Below are positions 24,364 through 38,300 of a stretch of 60,000 nucleotides of DNA, piece by piece; the first letter of the stretch is position 1; each line of letters starts with the position of its first letter. Below the pieces are notes generated by a model. It was not told the DNA's origin and made no database searches. It worked only from the letters and a program-made list of their open reading frames with translations. The position numbers and the translations under genes were made by a program. Source of the stretch: Hydractinia symbiolongicarpus (lineage: Eukaryota; Cnidaria; Hydrozoa; Anthoathecata; Hydractiniidae); the NCBI RefSeq assembly GCF_029227915.1, contig NC_079888.1:10835001-10895000 (forward strand), given 5' to 3'.

Positions 24364-24735
24364 ATGCTAAACCTTTCCGTCCTTTTCCTATGATTCTGCT
24401 CGCAAGCACACTTTTTCTATTAATATCGAAAACCTTTTCCGATTTTTCTGTTGTGTAAAATTCGTCATTGTCGATGTGGATGACACAACTTTCATTTGAG
24501 CAGTTGAAGCTCAGCTTTGTTGCTAATCCCGCCTAAAAATTAGATTTCTCCTCAACCTCTGCTTTTGAAAAGCATTGTCTACAAACAACTTGTTCCTTCA
24601 CGTATTCTGATAACAGTTTTATGTTCACTATCCAAGAACTACTTTCCGTTATATCTTCGTCGTCATCGAAGTCATCGTCCGTATCAGAAAATGAACTTTC
24701 ATCACTGTAATCATTTTCTCCCCATTCAAAGATTT
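24364..24735 (-). pseudogene. Mutator-like transposase fragment
   Basis: Read on the minus strand: an acidic stretch (SDTDDDFDDDEDITESSSW), then IVNIKLLSEYVKEQVVCRQC, an in-frame TAG, LSFNCSNESC, and VFDINRKSVLASRIIGKGRK. The Cys pairs followed by a VxxINRxxVLAxRxIGxGR tract match the N-terminal region of the large Mutator-like proteins common in cnidarians (from memory of the family). The frame stops again after GLA. The remainder of the transposase is missing. Confidence 0.5.
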
Positions 24736-25170
24736 ATTTCCGACTTGCTGATGATTTTATTGAAGGTGTTTTTCAACAACATCATCAAACCACGACCCTC
24801 TACCTATACCAGATAACCTTCTTTTAGCAGGCGAAGCTAAATTATTAGTGCTATTTTTTACGTTTTCTCGAGGAACAAGAAGGATTACTTTTATAACTAT
24901 ATTTCGACATGATTCCCTTTTAATATTAAGATTTCCGAAAGCATGGCACATATACGGAAACCGAAAAGGGTCAACCCACAAATATATTTCGAATCCGCAA
25001 ATATATTTCGAATCCGCATAAATATTCTAAATCCACAAATGTTTTTCAAATACGCAAAATTATTTCAAATCCACAAATATATTATAAAAATCCAGTTAAC
25101 CCAGGGCCCTGCCCCTGGATCTAAGATCCTGAAAAAAGTCACATGTGCCCGAAATGATTTGTAAATAAAC

Positions 25171-26362
25171 ATGGCAGACCGTTCCTGTTCGTCATGTGGG
25201 AAGAAAATCGAATTTTGTAGCGATTATTTTTGCTCGTATTGTGGAAAGGAAATAAAAAAGAAAGCAGAAAATCCTGTCCACAGTGAGGCATTGTCATTGA
25301 TAGACTATCAACGAATTAAGTCAAATGAAAGAACATCACGATTCTCAAAGAAAAGGACAAATACAATCATGGAGAAGAAAGAGCTGGGTGACGATGATCG
25401 AGGAAGTAATAGTAGTAATGTGGTTTTTAAAAGCAAGAAAGCAAAGGTATCTTTAAAGGTATGTATCTTTACACAGTAAAACATCTACGGAAAGTGTTGT
25501 TATTAACGTTGGAATTATGAGAGAGAATGAACCCTTGAACCCTGCTCCATTGTGTTAGAGGATCTAAGTTACCGGTGCGTTTTGCTAGGGATGCCTCAGC
25601 AGTTACTGTTTTGAAGGCTGCAAACAAAAAGCAGGCAGACCATGACCAATTTTTCTATGGTCTAGAAGAATATGTCTTGCTATACCCCGACCAGAAGGTG
25701 GTCGAAATGATACCTGGGACAAAAAAGCTTTTATTGTTGACAAATACAAAAAGGAGCTAGCTAAGCCATTTTCAAAAGTAGACCTTTATTTATGCGAAGG
25801 ATACGATGTACAATCTGCAACAACTGGAAAACTTCTTGATGCCTTAAAAAGTCCAATTGATGTTACTTAAAAATTTTAACCCCAATATATTCTTAAATGA
25901 ATATAGTGCTGATCCTATACATGAAGAACAAGCCAGTGGTAGTGGTACTGGCAGTGTGAAATATGGTTGATGCCCCATATGCAATAAAAAATTTCCATTC
26001 TCAGTAATTAAAGCACAAGCAGATCAGTCTTTAAAGTATAAGAACGATAGAGTCATTTTTAGGTATGCAGACATAGCTAGAATGTGACAATGCTGAAGAT
26101 TTTTCAGAAACTGATTTGATAATTCTAGAAGAGAAAATTTTAGATTATCGCAAAGAAATCCCAAAATTAATAAAACAGTGTGTACTTGAGGTTGGTGAAG
26201 TGTCATTAAATAGCCGTCGACGTTTTGAATTTGAAGACTTCGTAAAATACTTCAGTAAAACTTGGAATAAAGCAAAAATGAATAAACTTTACAAAATTTC
26301 TTTTATTGGAGAACCTGCGGTTGATGAAGGAGGTGTTTCAAGAGAATTTTACACGGGTGAGA
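25171..26362 (+). pseudogene. HECT E3-ligase-type gene fragment (broken)
   Basis: Starts MADRSCSSCGKKIEFCSDYF with two CxxC pairs (zinc ribbon) and a Lys-rich linker, with a donor-like AAAG|GTATGT at 25458. A second block from about 25570 reads VRFARDASAVTVLKAANKKQ and runs to a frame change in an A run near 25723, then FIVDKYKKELAKPF. A third block holds CPICNKKFPF, a partial UBZ-like finger. The last block (26100-26362) ends ISFIGEPAVDEGGVSREFY, the opening of a HECT domain (FxGExxxDxGGxxREF). The catalytic HECT lobe with its Cys is absent. Stops, a frameshift and out-of-phase junctions mark it as a pseudogene, although introns may explain some breaks. Confidence 0.6.
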
Positions 26363-26490
26363 AATACATATTACAATTATATACTGTAAGTTGATAACTA
26401 GATTTTAAAAAGTTGGTTAATTTTCTCCATTTTATACCACCAAAGAATGTGCATCTCTGTTGTATAAATAGATTTTGTTTATTATCATCA

Positions 26491-26755
26491 TTTCACAGTG
26501 TATATAAAATGTAAATTTTATTTGATTTAGAAGCCATTAAGGCAGTGAAAAGTACATATTGATGACTAATGACTAATGGTTATGAACCCTATTGTGATAT
26601 CCTTTCATTTCACAGTGTATATAAAATGTAAATTTTATTTGATTTAAAAGCCATTAAGACAGTGAAAAGTACATATTGATGACTAATGACTAATGGTTAT
26701 GAACCCTATTGTGATATCCTTTCATTTCACAGTGTATATAAAATGTAAATTTTAT
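26491..26755 (+). repeat. 117-bp tandem repeat, 2.3 copies
   Basis: Units begin TTTCACAGTGTATATAAAAT at 26491, 26608 and 26725 and are nearly identical. The third copy is cut off after AATTTTATT at about 26755, exactly where the LINE 5' region begins, so the LINE probably inserted into it. Confidence 0.9.
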
Positions 26756-27724
26756 TGGTCAGCGCCGTCAGGTAGCTGATCTTTTATTTCAGTTTGCCTT
26801 TTTGTATTCGTGTGTTATTCTGTCCGTCCCTAGTCAGCTTCCCGACCACCTTATTACCGCCTACTTAATCCAAAGGCCGTTTTCCACTCATCAGCCAATC
26901 AGGATGCAGGAATCATGAGTTTCCAGAACCAAACGACATTTTAAAAGAAAGAAACTGATCTGATCAGATCTGAAATACAGCTAAAATATAAATAAAACAA
27001 AATATATTTCCGGTTTTGGCTGTCCGACTGGTAGTTACGTATCCGTACACTGAAGATCTCACTGGTTTTGTTGTTCGTTGACCATTTTAGTTATTCTAAA
27101 AGTTATTCTACTCATTCCGTGCTTAGCTCTCGTTGAGGTCGGACGTATCTAAAACGCTCCGGTCTTGGCGCGCTAAGTCGAAGAAAGAAAAAAGAAGACT
27201 AAAGCTTGAAGAGCTCCTGCTTTGACAGCTAAGTCCTTTTTGATTTATTATATATTGTACTGCCTTCTTTACTTCATTTATATCTTTTCATTTCTTTAAT
27301 TTGTTGTTTTGTAAGTTTTTAAATTATTGTTTTTGTTAATAAATTGTTTTTATCCCAGTCAGTTTTTAATCATCTATCATCTAATATGGTAGCTTTGCTG
27401 TGTTGTGGGTTCCTGCTGCTCCTTTTGTGTAACATCGTAAGGAAATGGGCTTGCCTCAGATCCTTCAAACATAGTTTTGGAAGAGCACATAACCGTAGAA
27501 TGATCTCTCTACGACTTAAAAATAACTTTACTCAGGTAGGAAACCCCACATTTACGCTAAAACTGATTTTTGTGTTCGTTGTATTTTTGAGCAATACAAA
27601 ACCTTCGTTCAAAAGTAGCTCACCCAACAACAACGAAATGAGTCGACTAGATAGGAGTTTCTTTTCTATCTCTTCACTTGATGCCTGAGTTTCTGAAAGC
27701 CAGCTCACTCTCCAATTAAAATTA

Positions 27725-30700
27725 ATGGCTTTATCAAAACTCAAGCCAAGCAGGCACAAGTATTTCTATTTTTTAATCCTCTTGTCAGGGGACATCTGCC
27801 TCAACCCAGGTCCTGTTAAGTATCCCTGTTCTTCATGCTTAAAACCTGTGGCAAAAACACACAAAGCACTTTCTTGTGACAAGTGTGGATTATGGGCTCA
27901 TAAAAAATGTGAGCGTATTTCTGATAAAAAATATCAACAATTTATGAAGACTCCTGAAGATAAACTGTTTTTCGTTTGCAGTCCCTGTCTTTCTCGTAAT
28001 TTGCCCTTTGCTAATGAGGAGTCATTTGGTGACGAAATTCCGGACAACATCAATATTACTATTGATGAAAACTTTAATTTTGAGGCAATCAGAAATGGGA
28101 AGGGCTTAAAAATGGCCCATCTCAACATTAATGGTCTGTCATCCAAACTAGACTATGTTAAACTTCTGCTACATCAAACAAAACTTGATGTATTCTCCAT
28201 CTGTGAAACCAAAATTGATGACACCATCACTGACAATGACGTTAAAATTGATGGCTATGTTTGTTATAGGAATGATCGGAATAGACGGGGTGGGGGTGTT
28301 CTAATTTTTGTTAATGAAAACTTGGATAGCCACCTTTTGAAACACCTTTACTTCGAAAATGTTGAATCACTATGGGTGAAAGTGTGCCTGAAAAAAACTA
28401 AACCTATTTACGTGTGTGGGGTTTACAGGCCACCTGGAGGTAGTGATTTGCAGAGTACCGAAAACCGCTGTACTCATTTTAAACAGTGTTTTAACATGCT
28501 CCTAAAAGAAAAAGAAGTTTTTATCTTGGGAGATTTTAACTGTAACATGCTTTCAAAATATACTCTTTCCTCCAAAATAAAGGAATTATGCTCCACTCTT
28601 TTCCTAAAACAACATATTACGGAGCCAACTCGTGTTACTGAAAATAGTAGCACTCTTATAGACTTGATACTTTCTAACAGTTCTTGTATTTCCAAAACTG
28701 GTGTCATGGATTTAGGCATCAGTGATCACAATTTAGTTTATGTGATCAGAAAATTCAAAAGGCTAAAATTTGAACCTAAAACATGCAAGGTTCGTAGCTA
28801 CAAGAACTTCAGTGAAGAGGCTTTTCTGAAGGACCTCAGGAATTTAGACTGGTCATATTTTAATAATTATGATGACCTTGATGAAGCATGTGAGAAACTG
28901 AATAAAAATGTAACAGTGGCTGACAAACATGCCCCTTTCAAAACACATAGATTTTCTGGCCGTGTTGAGGCATGGGTCACTGATGAATTAATAATAGCCA
29001 TCAAAGAAAGAGACTTCTTGAAACGGAAAGCATCAAAAACAAAATCCATCATAGACTGGGAAGCTTTCAAACAAAAAAGGAACCAGGTAATAGGTCTCAA
29101 AAATCGACTTAAAAACGAGTACTATAATGACGTTTTGCAGGACTTTCAAAAACGGCCAAAATAACTTTGGAAAACCCTAAAAAAAACTGGTTCCTGATAA
29201 GTCAGGCAATACTACCTCGATAAAACGAGTAGTCCAAAACGATGGTACAGAAACTTCTCACCCAAAAGAAATTTCCAACACATTCAATTCATTTTTTGTC
29301 AGTGTTGGTGCCAAACTAGCCTCTAAATTTTCTTCTGACACTACTAATGTTAATCCACCTGTTAGCGGACACGATTTTCGGTGGGCTCGTATTGAGACCA
29401 AAAGTGTCGAAAAAATAATTAGTTCACTAAAACTTAATAAAGCTACTGGCTTGGACGGAATTGGTTCACGACTGCTAAAAGCAGGTTCGTCAGTTTTAAG
29501 TATTTATTTATCAAGTCTTTTCAACAAATCTTTATTTACTGGTTATGTACCTAAATGTTGGAAGACTAAAAGGGTCTCGCCTATTTTTAAAAGTGGCAAT
29601 AAAACAGATCCTACTAATTATCGGCCTATCTCCATTTTGCCAATTCCTATGAAAATTTTTGAAAAGTTAGTACATGAGCAAATGTCTCATTTTATTTCTG
29701 AGCACAACTTCCTGAATGACAGACAGTCCGGATTTCGAAAACTCTTTTCCACAGAAACTGCAGTAGTCGATGTCTCTGATTTTATTTTTACTGAGCTCGA
29801 CCAACATAACTTTGTTTGTGCTGTGCTCATTGACCTTAAAAAAGCTTTTGACACTGTTGATCATTAAATTTTGTTAAAAAAACTATGGTGTTTTGGCATC
29901 AGAGATGCTGCCTTTGACTGGTTCGAGTCCTACTTAACGGGTCGAATGCAGCTGACTCTTGTAAACGACACAGGATCAGATCTGCTTCATGAAGACGCTT
30001 TTGGGGTGCCGCAGGGATCTGTGTTGGGGCCCCTGCTCTTTCTTTTGTATATTGATGACTTAAAATCTGTCATCAATTTAAACTACCACCATCTATATGC
30101 AGATGATACAATAATTATTTCGTCTCATCAAAACTTGGATACCCTTGTCTCCCAGGTCGAGTTAGAACTTTCGCAAGTCGACCTCTGGCTGAATAATAAC
30201 AAAATGACTATTAATACGGACAAAACTGAAACAATCTTTTTCGGCAACCACAGCCAGTTAAAAAAAGTTGAGAACAAAAAATATCAACTATATGGGTATT
30301 CCTTTGAAGAGGAGCGAAAAAGTTAAATATCTTGGGGTAACATTTGATCAAAAAATGCAATGGGAAAAGCACATTAATGACATAAATAGAAAAATACTAA
30401 TTAAATATTCTAAAATTAGAACCATTGCATCCTGCTTAACACCTCACACAAAAAACCTTTTAATTAATGCACTTGTCATGCCATATTTCAACTACTGCTC
30501 CTCGGCATGGGCTTGTGCCACCCAAGGTAGATTGGGAAAACTAGAAAAACGATTAAAATGTGTCCGTACCTTTCTTGGGAAAGAGAGGGAATATTCAATG
30601 AATAATTTACTCATCAAAAACGATGCCATATTAGTTTTCAAAGCCATGAATCACATTGCTCCTGATTACATGCGCTCAAAATTCCTTTTGACAAAAAACT

Positions 30701-30889
30701 GTCATAATCATCAAACAAGAGGAGCTTCAAAAAACAGGTTCACTTCCCTTGGTCAACACGGAATTTGGCAAAAAAGCCTTCCCATTTAGAGCTGCAAAAG
30801 TGTGGAATAATCTTCCAGACCAAGTGACCTGTGATGGAAGTCTGCTTTCGTTCAAGAATTCCATCTCTAATGTATTTGGCAAATTCTAA
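27725..30889 (+). pseudogene. LINE polyprotein: 2A-like, PHD finger, APE endonuclease, RT (broken)
   Basis: N-terminus: a hydrophobic run then LLSGDICLNPGP (about residues 19-30), close to the 2A ribosome-skipping consensus D-x-E-x-NPGP, but with Cys in place of Glu. Next a C4HC3 PHD-type finger (CSSC, CDKC, H, C, CSPC; residues 35-90). The endonuclease starts at HLNINGL, with ICETKID, ILGDFNCN and GISDHN as its active-site blocks. The RT has NYRPISILP, SGFRKLFSTETA, LIDLKKAFDTVDH, GVPQGSVLGPLLFLLYIDDL and YADDT. Breaks: in-frame TAA at 29162 with a frame change just after; TAA at 29865; frame changes near 30290 and 30700-30780. The final frame ends at 30889 with RAAKVWNNLPDQV. Confidence 0.88.
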
Positions 30890-31093
30890 TGGAGATCACT
30901 TTTTAACTTTTTAATTTTTGTTTTTTATTCTTTTTCTTTTCAATTTTCACAGATTATAAATGTTACTATGTTTGATTGAGCTGAGGCAGTCTAAGGTTTA
31001 TCATTTTTTGTTTCTTTTTTGTTCTAGTGGCCCCCAGTGGAAACAATCCACTAACTATAGGTTTTTGTGATTTTCTGGGCTAGCCACTTTAAA

Positions 31094-31309
<216 letters not shown>

Positions 31310-31310
31310 T

Positions 31311-31455
31311 ATTAGTAGTACTATTCTAACATTAGTAGTACTATTCTAACATAGTAGTATTATTCTACCTTTTAGTAGTACTATTCTAACAGAGTAGTAT
31401 TATTCTATCAGCAGGACTATTCTAACATAAAGTAGTATTATTCTAACCTGTTGTG
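31311..31455 (+). repeat. Short tandem motif TAGTAGTACTATTCTAACA
   Basis: At least seven variants of (AG)TAGTAYTATTCTAACA over 145 bp. Single copies recur at about 34706 and 35083, and an inverted copy (AGAATAGTACTACT) lies at about 35247, next to the second (ATT)n run. The motif therefore brackets the 4-kb gene-free block. Confidence 0.7.
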
Positions 31456-34400
31456 ATAATAAGACCTCTCCGTAATCCATTTCAAAAGGGTAACTTTGAC
31501 AGATTGTGAAGTACAAAATTATGCCCATAATTGTTTCTGGATCTGATTTAATGTCTGCTTTCGACATAATTTGGAATAGTGAACAAAAAAAATGTTTTTT
31601 TTCACCTAAGTATCGCTTTAGGCACTAATTGGTCGAAATATTTAAAAATAATTTTTTAGACAAAGATTAGCACAGTAAAAAAAAAGTATGCCGAACATGA
31701 TGATGGCATTAAAAACTCATTTTTTGTGACCTAAGTACCGCTTTCAGCAAGTTTAAAAATCATTTTTCTTTTTTTTCACAAATTATGCAGGAAACATAAA
31801 CACAACAGACCTATATAAATGCCACATTTTGAATTGTTATGTGTGGTTCTAATAGACCATTGTGCTTATTCGGGTATTAGTTTTCAGGAGGTCACAGGAA
31901 CACTGTTTCAAAAGAAAATTTTGTTTTTTAATAAAGCAGTTGTAGTAGGCTATTTATTGGATGAATAGTTTGCGATTTTTTCAGGATTTATGGACTTTTT
32001 CACGAAGAATAAACTTCGTTATTTGGTAGGAAAATGGCGAAAAACAATGCGACAGGCAAATGAATTGCATAGAAGAAAGGTCTAGCGGTGCAATTTTCTC
32101 TTTCTTTTAGTCTGATAAACCAACTTGTTTTTCTAAAAAAAATGTTTTTTTAGAAAGAGAGAATTGGTTTGTCTATTTACAAATAATAATAATAGCTACA
32201 CCACGTAATTAACGCCAGCCCTATAATATTAATAAAGTACGTTAAGAGCGTATGAAAAGTATTGGAGTTCGTTTAAAATTGAAAAGATTATTAGAGATTC
32301 AATCATAACGGTTAATGAAATAAATAAGCGTTGTTGCAACAAAGATGTATTTGTACCACAAAGCCACTAAAACAAAATATTTCAAACAGGGTAAACATAA
32401 AAAGTATTAGTCCTTTGATCGTTACTATTTGAATAGTATGTGACGCAAACTGAACTGGACCTAAATGTGGAAAAAACTTATTGTTTCCTTTCGTAAGTAA
32501 GTCTTGTACGCGGTTGAGCAAATGAGTATTTTTCCAGCAATTCGGAACCTTCCAAGCTTTCTAAAACTCTATACTCTGTAATTGGCCTAAATCTTATTAT
32601 TTTAGCACATTTGCTTGCAGCTCTTTAATGTCACTACTTGAAAACATCTTTCTTCATGTATTGGATTTTTTCGCCTCGACCTCGCTGTCGGATAAGGTGT
32701 CATCGAAGTTATCGTGATGTTCAGGATCTACTTCTATTATTTCTCTTCCAGAATGTTTGGTATAGTGAAAATCTACATCACTTACATCGTTGGCGTTATC
32801 GTCGGCTTCAGTGTTTAGATCAAAGTATGTCTATAATATCTAATGTGTTTAAACAGAGGATGACACCTTTCCTGCACAGACAATTTATAATAAATTCTTT
32901 GTACGATGTTTCGACGTCTTTTTGGATACACTTTTTTACACACATTTGATTTTGCCATGCATTTTAGGCGAAAGGAACCGAGTGCTAAGAACTTCACAAC
33001 TTTAGTAAAGGAGATCACTTTGTATTTTTCAATGCATATTAAACACAATCGTTGAACATACAAAACATACATATCGTATCACCTTTCCATTTATCTTACG
33101 TCAATGCAAGCTCTACCTAGCATACTTAAGGATTAGCTAACCCAACAACCCTGAATTTCTTAGTAGCTCATTTTTTTCATTTTGGAATTAAAGGTTAAAA
33201 AACGCCCTGGGGCGTTAATGTTTTTCTGCAGTCACACCCATTTACGACCAAAAATACACGAAATATCTCATTAAAAAATTGAATCAACCTTTTCGGACGT
33301 TTTGTCTGGCACCTGAGTAAATCGATAAATAGTGATTAAATAGTTGAATGTCATTAAAGTATCAAAATAATACTTTATTTGAATAATTTTAAACAAATCT
33401 TGATAAAAATATCTGTCAAACAATAGATCTTCTTTTTAAAAATATGCTGACGTCAGCAAGAAGTAATGCTGATAGCAATCATTTAAGGCATGGATTTTAA
33501 TTTTCATATGACAGACATAATTTATGCCAAGTGCGCGAGTCAAAAAACGCAAAATCAAGGGAAAAAACTTTAGCGAATGACACCCTTCAATTATTTTCGC
33601 GGGAAAAACTTTCGCGATCTGTCATTTCTATAATTTTTTCGTGAGAATTACCTTTTGCGATGGGCGGTGGTGTCGACAGCATTTGTCCTATTTTTGTTTC
33701 TTGTCTTTCAGTGAAGTACATGTTTCTACAAAAGAAATTAGCTACACAGCAAAAAAATTCGTGAGGATTAACTTTCGCGAATAGGCTGTGTCAACATATT
33801 TTGCGGGAATAAACTTTCGCGATTGGGGCCATAAATTTCTTTCGCTAAAGTTACTTTCTTTGAAGTAACATCATTTCTGCTTAGAAATAAATTACTAGAT
33901 CTAAATTTTAACATTCTGTGTAAAGTTTCTGACAGCCAAATTAAAGTTGCTTAACAACATATCTTCGTTTTTTCATATTTCGTATTGCCCGAAAATGCAA
34001 TTTTTCCTGATTTTTGGGTAAAATCCGAAAAAATCCTGTTAACCACGTGTGAAAACTTTCTAGAATGATTTTTGTTAATAAAAGAAAGTTATGTTGTTAG
34101 TCACAAGTTTCAAGTATCATCGTAGCGAAAGTTATTATATTTTACGGATCTTGAGGACCTCATAGAAATTTAGGGGTATTTAATATTTAAGGCTCTGGGA
34201 GGTATGTGACCTAAATATTTGGTAGGCAGGTGTCTAATAGATAAATACGAAAACTCATAAAGTATCATAGCTATGCTACATAGCAAAAAAAAGAGGGGGA
34301 AAGGGTGTTAAAAAGAGGGGGGGCGGTGTTAGTCAGGGAGCGAACCGAATAGTGTTAATCCCAAAACTGACTGAAATGACACAAACTGCCATGCGAATAC

Positions 34401-35271
34401 CTAAAAACTATTCTGAATGCTTACTTGATTGAATGAAGTTTTTTTTCTTAAGAAATATTCATTGATAGTTAGGTCTAAATAACAAAATCACGTTGTCTTC
34501 AAACAGGGCTCTGTAACAAAAAAGGCTAAAAATTCATATAACTGATATAGAAAACGTAGCCGCAAAATAGCGCTAGCTGATCACGTGGCATTGTAACTTA
34601 GATTGTCGATTATTCTCCTGTCTCTGAACTCATCTGCAAAATAAGCTACACCTCCATTGCATAGCTTAACAGAGAAATATTACTGTACAAACTTTCGATT
34701 TTTTGAGTAGTATTATTCTAACATTAGAGATAAATGCGTCGCAGCAGGTACCTGTAAGAAAAAATAATATAAAAAAAAGTTTATCATTATACAGCTGCAG
34801 TCATGTTACTTCTATTTCTAACATTATTTTTTAATTATTTTACTATATTTCCACGTAGGAAGAATTTTCGCTGAAATGTTGAAACTTGCTTCCGTGATTT
34901 TGAGCATCGAGTAAGCTGAGATATGTTTTACTTGAATTTTCGGCAAATTGAAAAATAATAACAATAAAACAAAAGAGACTCCAAATCTTTATTGTAGTGT
35001 TAAAGGACATTTAAAACTTACCCCAAAAAATATAATCTGAGCGTGAAAGGGATTATGGGTAAGAATTTATTGCCAATTTAATGTAGTAGTACTATTCTAA
35101 CATGGTATTAATTTTTTAGCGTTTAAATAAATTTTAGACAAATTCGTTTGGTATATGAAATAAACAACTTAAAAGTACACCATATATGAAAGGTTACCAC
35201 TTTTAATCAAATAGAAAGAAAATTATGGCAATTTAAATTTCATGATAGAATAGTACTACTCAATAAATATA
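31456..35271. other. Gene-free block bracketed by TAGTAGTACTATTC motifs
   Basis: About 3.8 kb, AT-rich. At 32640-32960 (-) there is a short relic with a basic start (KSNVCKKVYPKRRRNIVQRI) and, in another frame, an acidic tract (HHDNFDDTLSDSEVEAKK), possibly another Mutator-like N-terminus. At 33540-33830 the motif AACTTTCGCGA or its variants recurs about five times. Otherwise nothing is supported. Confidence 0.4.

Positions 35272-35343
<72 letters not shown>
35272..35343 (+). repeat. (ATT)n microsatellite, 72 bp
   Basis: A pure run, same strand phase as 31097-31309; perhaps the tail of another truncated LINE. Confidence 0.95.
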
Positions 35344-35344
<1 letters not shown>

Positions 35345-38300
35345 GAATGTTGATAATCGGACTCCTTTCCAACATCTCCCGATTGACTTCAATCGGCTGT
35401 CATTAGTTTATATGTGTGCGGTTTTTTGTATAATAATTTTATTAAAATTTTCTAAATAATAATCATGCCGAGGTGATTTTCTCGAAGTGTGTGTAACAAA
35501 GGAGTCCTATTTTTTATTTTCCATTTTGCCGCTGCCTCCTTGTGCGGTATGTCACACATTTTGTATTTTTTATCCTTTAGGTATATTCCCTTGATACTTA
35601 TCTAGCTTTATTCTGTTACCACAACTTATTTTGGCTTACCACTTCATTTGTTTCTTACCACCGTAATCATTTTCTTACCACAATTATTATTATTTAACCA
35701 CGCTAATATTACCACCCTCATATTACCACCGATTTATTCCGTTTTGGATCGATTTCTGATCACCGATTTTTCGCACTCTTTTAGCTCCCAAAAATTCATT
35801 GCTTTTGGTTTTTCTAAAAGAGCTTAAAATAAGAAAAAACATTAGCATCTCCAATCGTGTATAACTTTAAATGTCGCCATAGATGTATAGGCATATGTTG
35901 CAGAAAAGTAGCGTCTCAGGTTCCTATGGGCCATAACCTGGTATCATGACAACAAGTCTATCTCTTAGAATTGTCTGAGTTTGATAAACGTTCTTTTGTA
36001 CGGCCATTTTTTCTTTAAAGCCGTGCTGCATTGTGTGGATTATAAGGTATATTTTTCTTTTTCAATTTGTTGATAGTAAGCCACGCTTCTATCACCCTAA
36101 ATTCATTCCAAAAATTATACTCATGAAATTAAATTTTGACTCTAAACCCTTACCCTTATTTGCAATAGCACAGTTACCATGGTAAAATGTCGGTAATTTT
36201 TTTTATGCCGTAGGGTTAAAATTCCAATGCGAAGAAAGGGAAAAAGAAAAAAGCTACTGCAAAGTTTTTTTGGTCGCTCTAAATTTTTTTAGTATACTAT
36301 CTTGTACTTCTAACTCTTAGCCTTATTGTTGTAGAAAAATCACTTCTAACTCGGGTGATCGCGTGATCAATTACCAGTTACCAGTAACGCTAAAAAGAAA
36401 ACAAGATAACCGAAATGCAACAGTTTAAAAAGTAGAGAACAATAGCTCCTGACGTTTTCAATGTTCCAGACATATCTTGACATATCTCGTTCCCTAAAAA
36501 AAGTTGATTTACAAAATTATCTGTCATATATCTTGTTCAACCCAATACTTTGAATTAATATTTTTAGACATCTATGACAAAGTTAAGTTTGAATGGAAAC
36601 CTGTCGAATCTTACGAGTCAGATCTGTGAATACCTAATGGGAGAATAAGAAGTATTATTACAGCTTTTTGTTTTAACCCTTATAAGTTTATTGCGTCTAA
36701 CGTTATATCCTCAACATAATATTCGCACAACTCTACGTAAGCTACATTTATCTCTTCATGTGTTTTTCTTTTTTAAAAATCACTAAATATTATCTTTATG
36801 TTAAGCCGGCAACTTAGTATGTAAGAAATTAGCAAAAAGTCCCGGGATTCGAAGTGAAAAAAAGGTCAGGCCAACAACATATTTAATCTTAATTTAATAA
36901 GGCTTTTTGTACAAACTGTAAATCCAGTTATCAACGACCTTTTAACATTTAAGTTGAGAGAACCTACTTTGTGCAACGTTAACACATTGCCTGGCAGCAT
37001 GCCATATTTGATACGCAAAGTAGTTCCTACTTCAAATAGACTACACCGAACGCACATTCGAAGGTCCGACCTATTATAGCTGTAATATGACCTTGTGCTT
37101 CTTTGTATTTTTTTGTTTTGTTTTTTTAAATACTTTTACGCAAGCAATAAAGGCGCTGGGGACGTTAATCCAATTACAACAAATATTACCGAAAATGTTT
37201 CTGATTTTTTTAATCCCTCACAAACCTTTTTTCGGTAAAATCCCACTAAAAATTTTGAAACTTTGCACAATGATATATGTGGATGAAAATTTGCGGTGTA
37301 GTTTCACAAAATAACCACTATCTAAGCGCCAGTGCGACAAGCACAACTGATTTAACAAAAAAATATTCACAGGGCCGTAGTATATTCACAGGGCCGTAGT
37401 TGTCTTGGGAGCTGAGGTATAGGCGTTTCCTCTCCAACCATTTTTTTATTTTTTTTTTTTTTAAAGGGTTGTTTTTGAGTTGAGGGCCCTAATAAGGAAA
37501 TAAGGCGGCTCTAACAGATTACAATATAGAATCTTCCTCGATGTCTTTCTTTACGAGAGCACTATACGTTGTGTACTGAATTTTCTTCTCAATTTTCTTC
37601 ATTTAAAGCAATTGCAGCTTCTTGCACGAGAACGTAGCGTTTCAAACAACAAACAAGAAGCCCTGTGGCGTAAAGATTTCCGCCATTAGCAATAATCTGA
37701 AAAAGTACGGAACTTTAAAGAGGACTGAGTAATATGGGGGAACAAAATCATTGAATATTCTAAAATTTTAAATTTTAATTTTTGATTATTATTGTAACTG
37801 TAAATCATAGCTAACTTAACTTACATAAACTTCATTTCTTTATAAAAACAATTTAAAAAAAATAATAAACCTGAAAATTGATGAACAATAAAAACAAAAT
37901 AGGAATAACGACAAGGCTGAAAATTTATCTATTTTCTCTTTTTCTCTGAAAAACAACTTGGAAAATATCTTTAAAGGTAGCAGCAATTTTTTTTTACATA
38001 ATCAGTTACGAAAGGTTATTTTCATCAGACTACATATTCTTATTTTTTCTTTTGCAACACACTTGTCATGATTTTATAGCTATAATACATTATCTTTCAC
38101 CAAAAATATTCAGTCTCAACAATTCCTCTTTAAATTAAAAATCGTGAATAATTAATTAGTTCTGCTGAATATAGCTTTAGTCTACGTGCTTGCAAAATTG
38201 TACAGAAGGAAATGACGTAATTATTAAAGGGAAACGTTAATAACATCAAAGATGGCGCATTATAAGACGATCTTCATTATGCTACACTGAACGAGCATTA

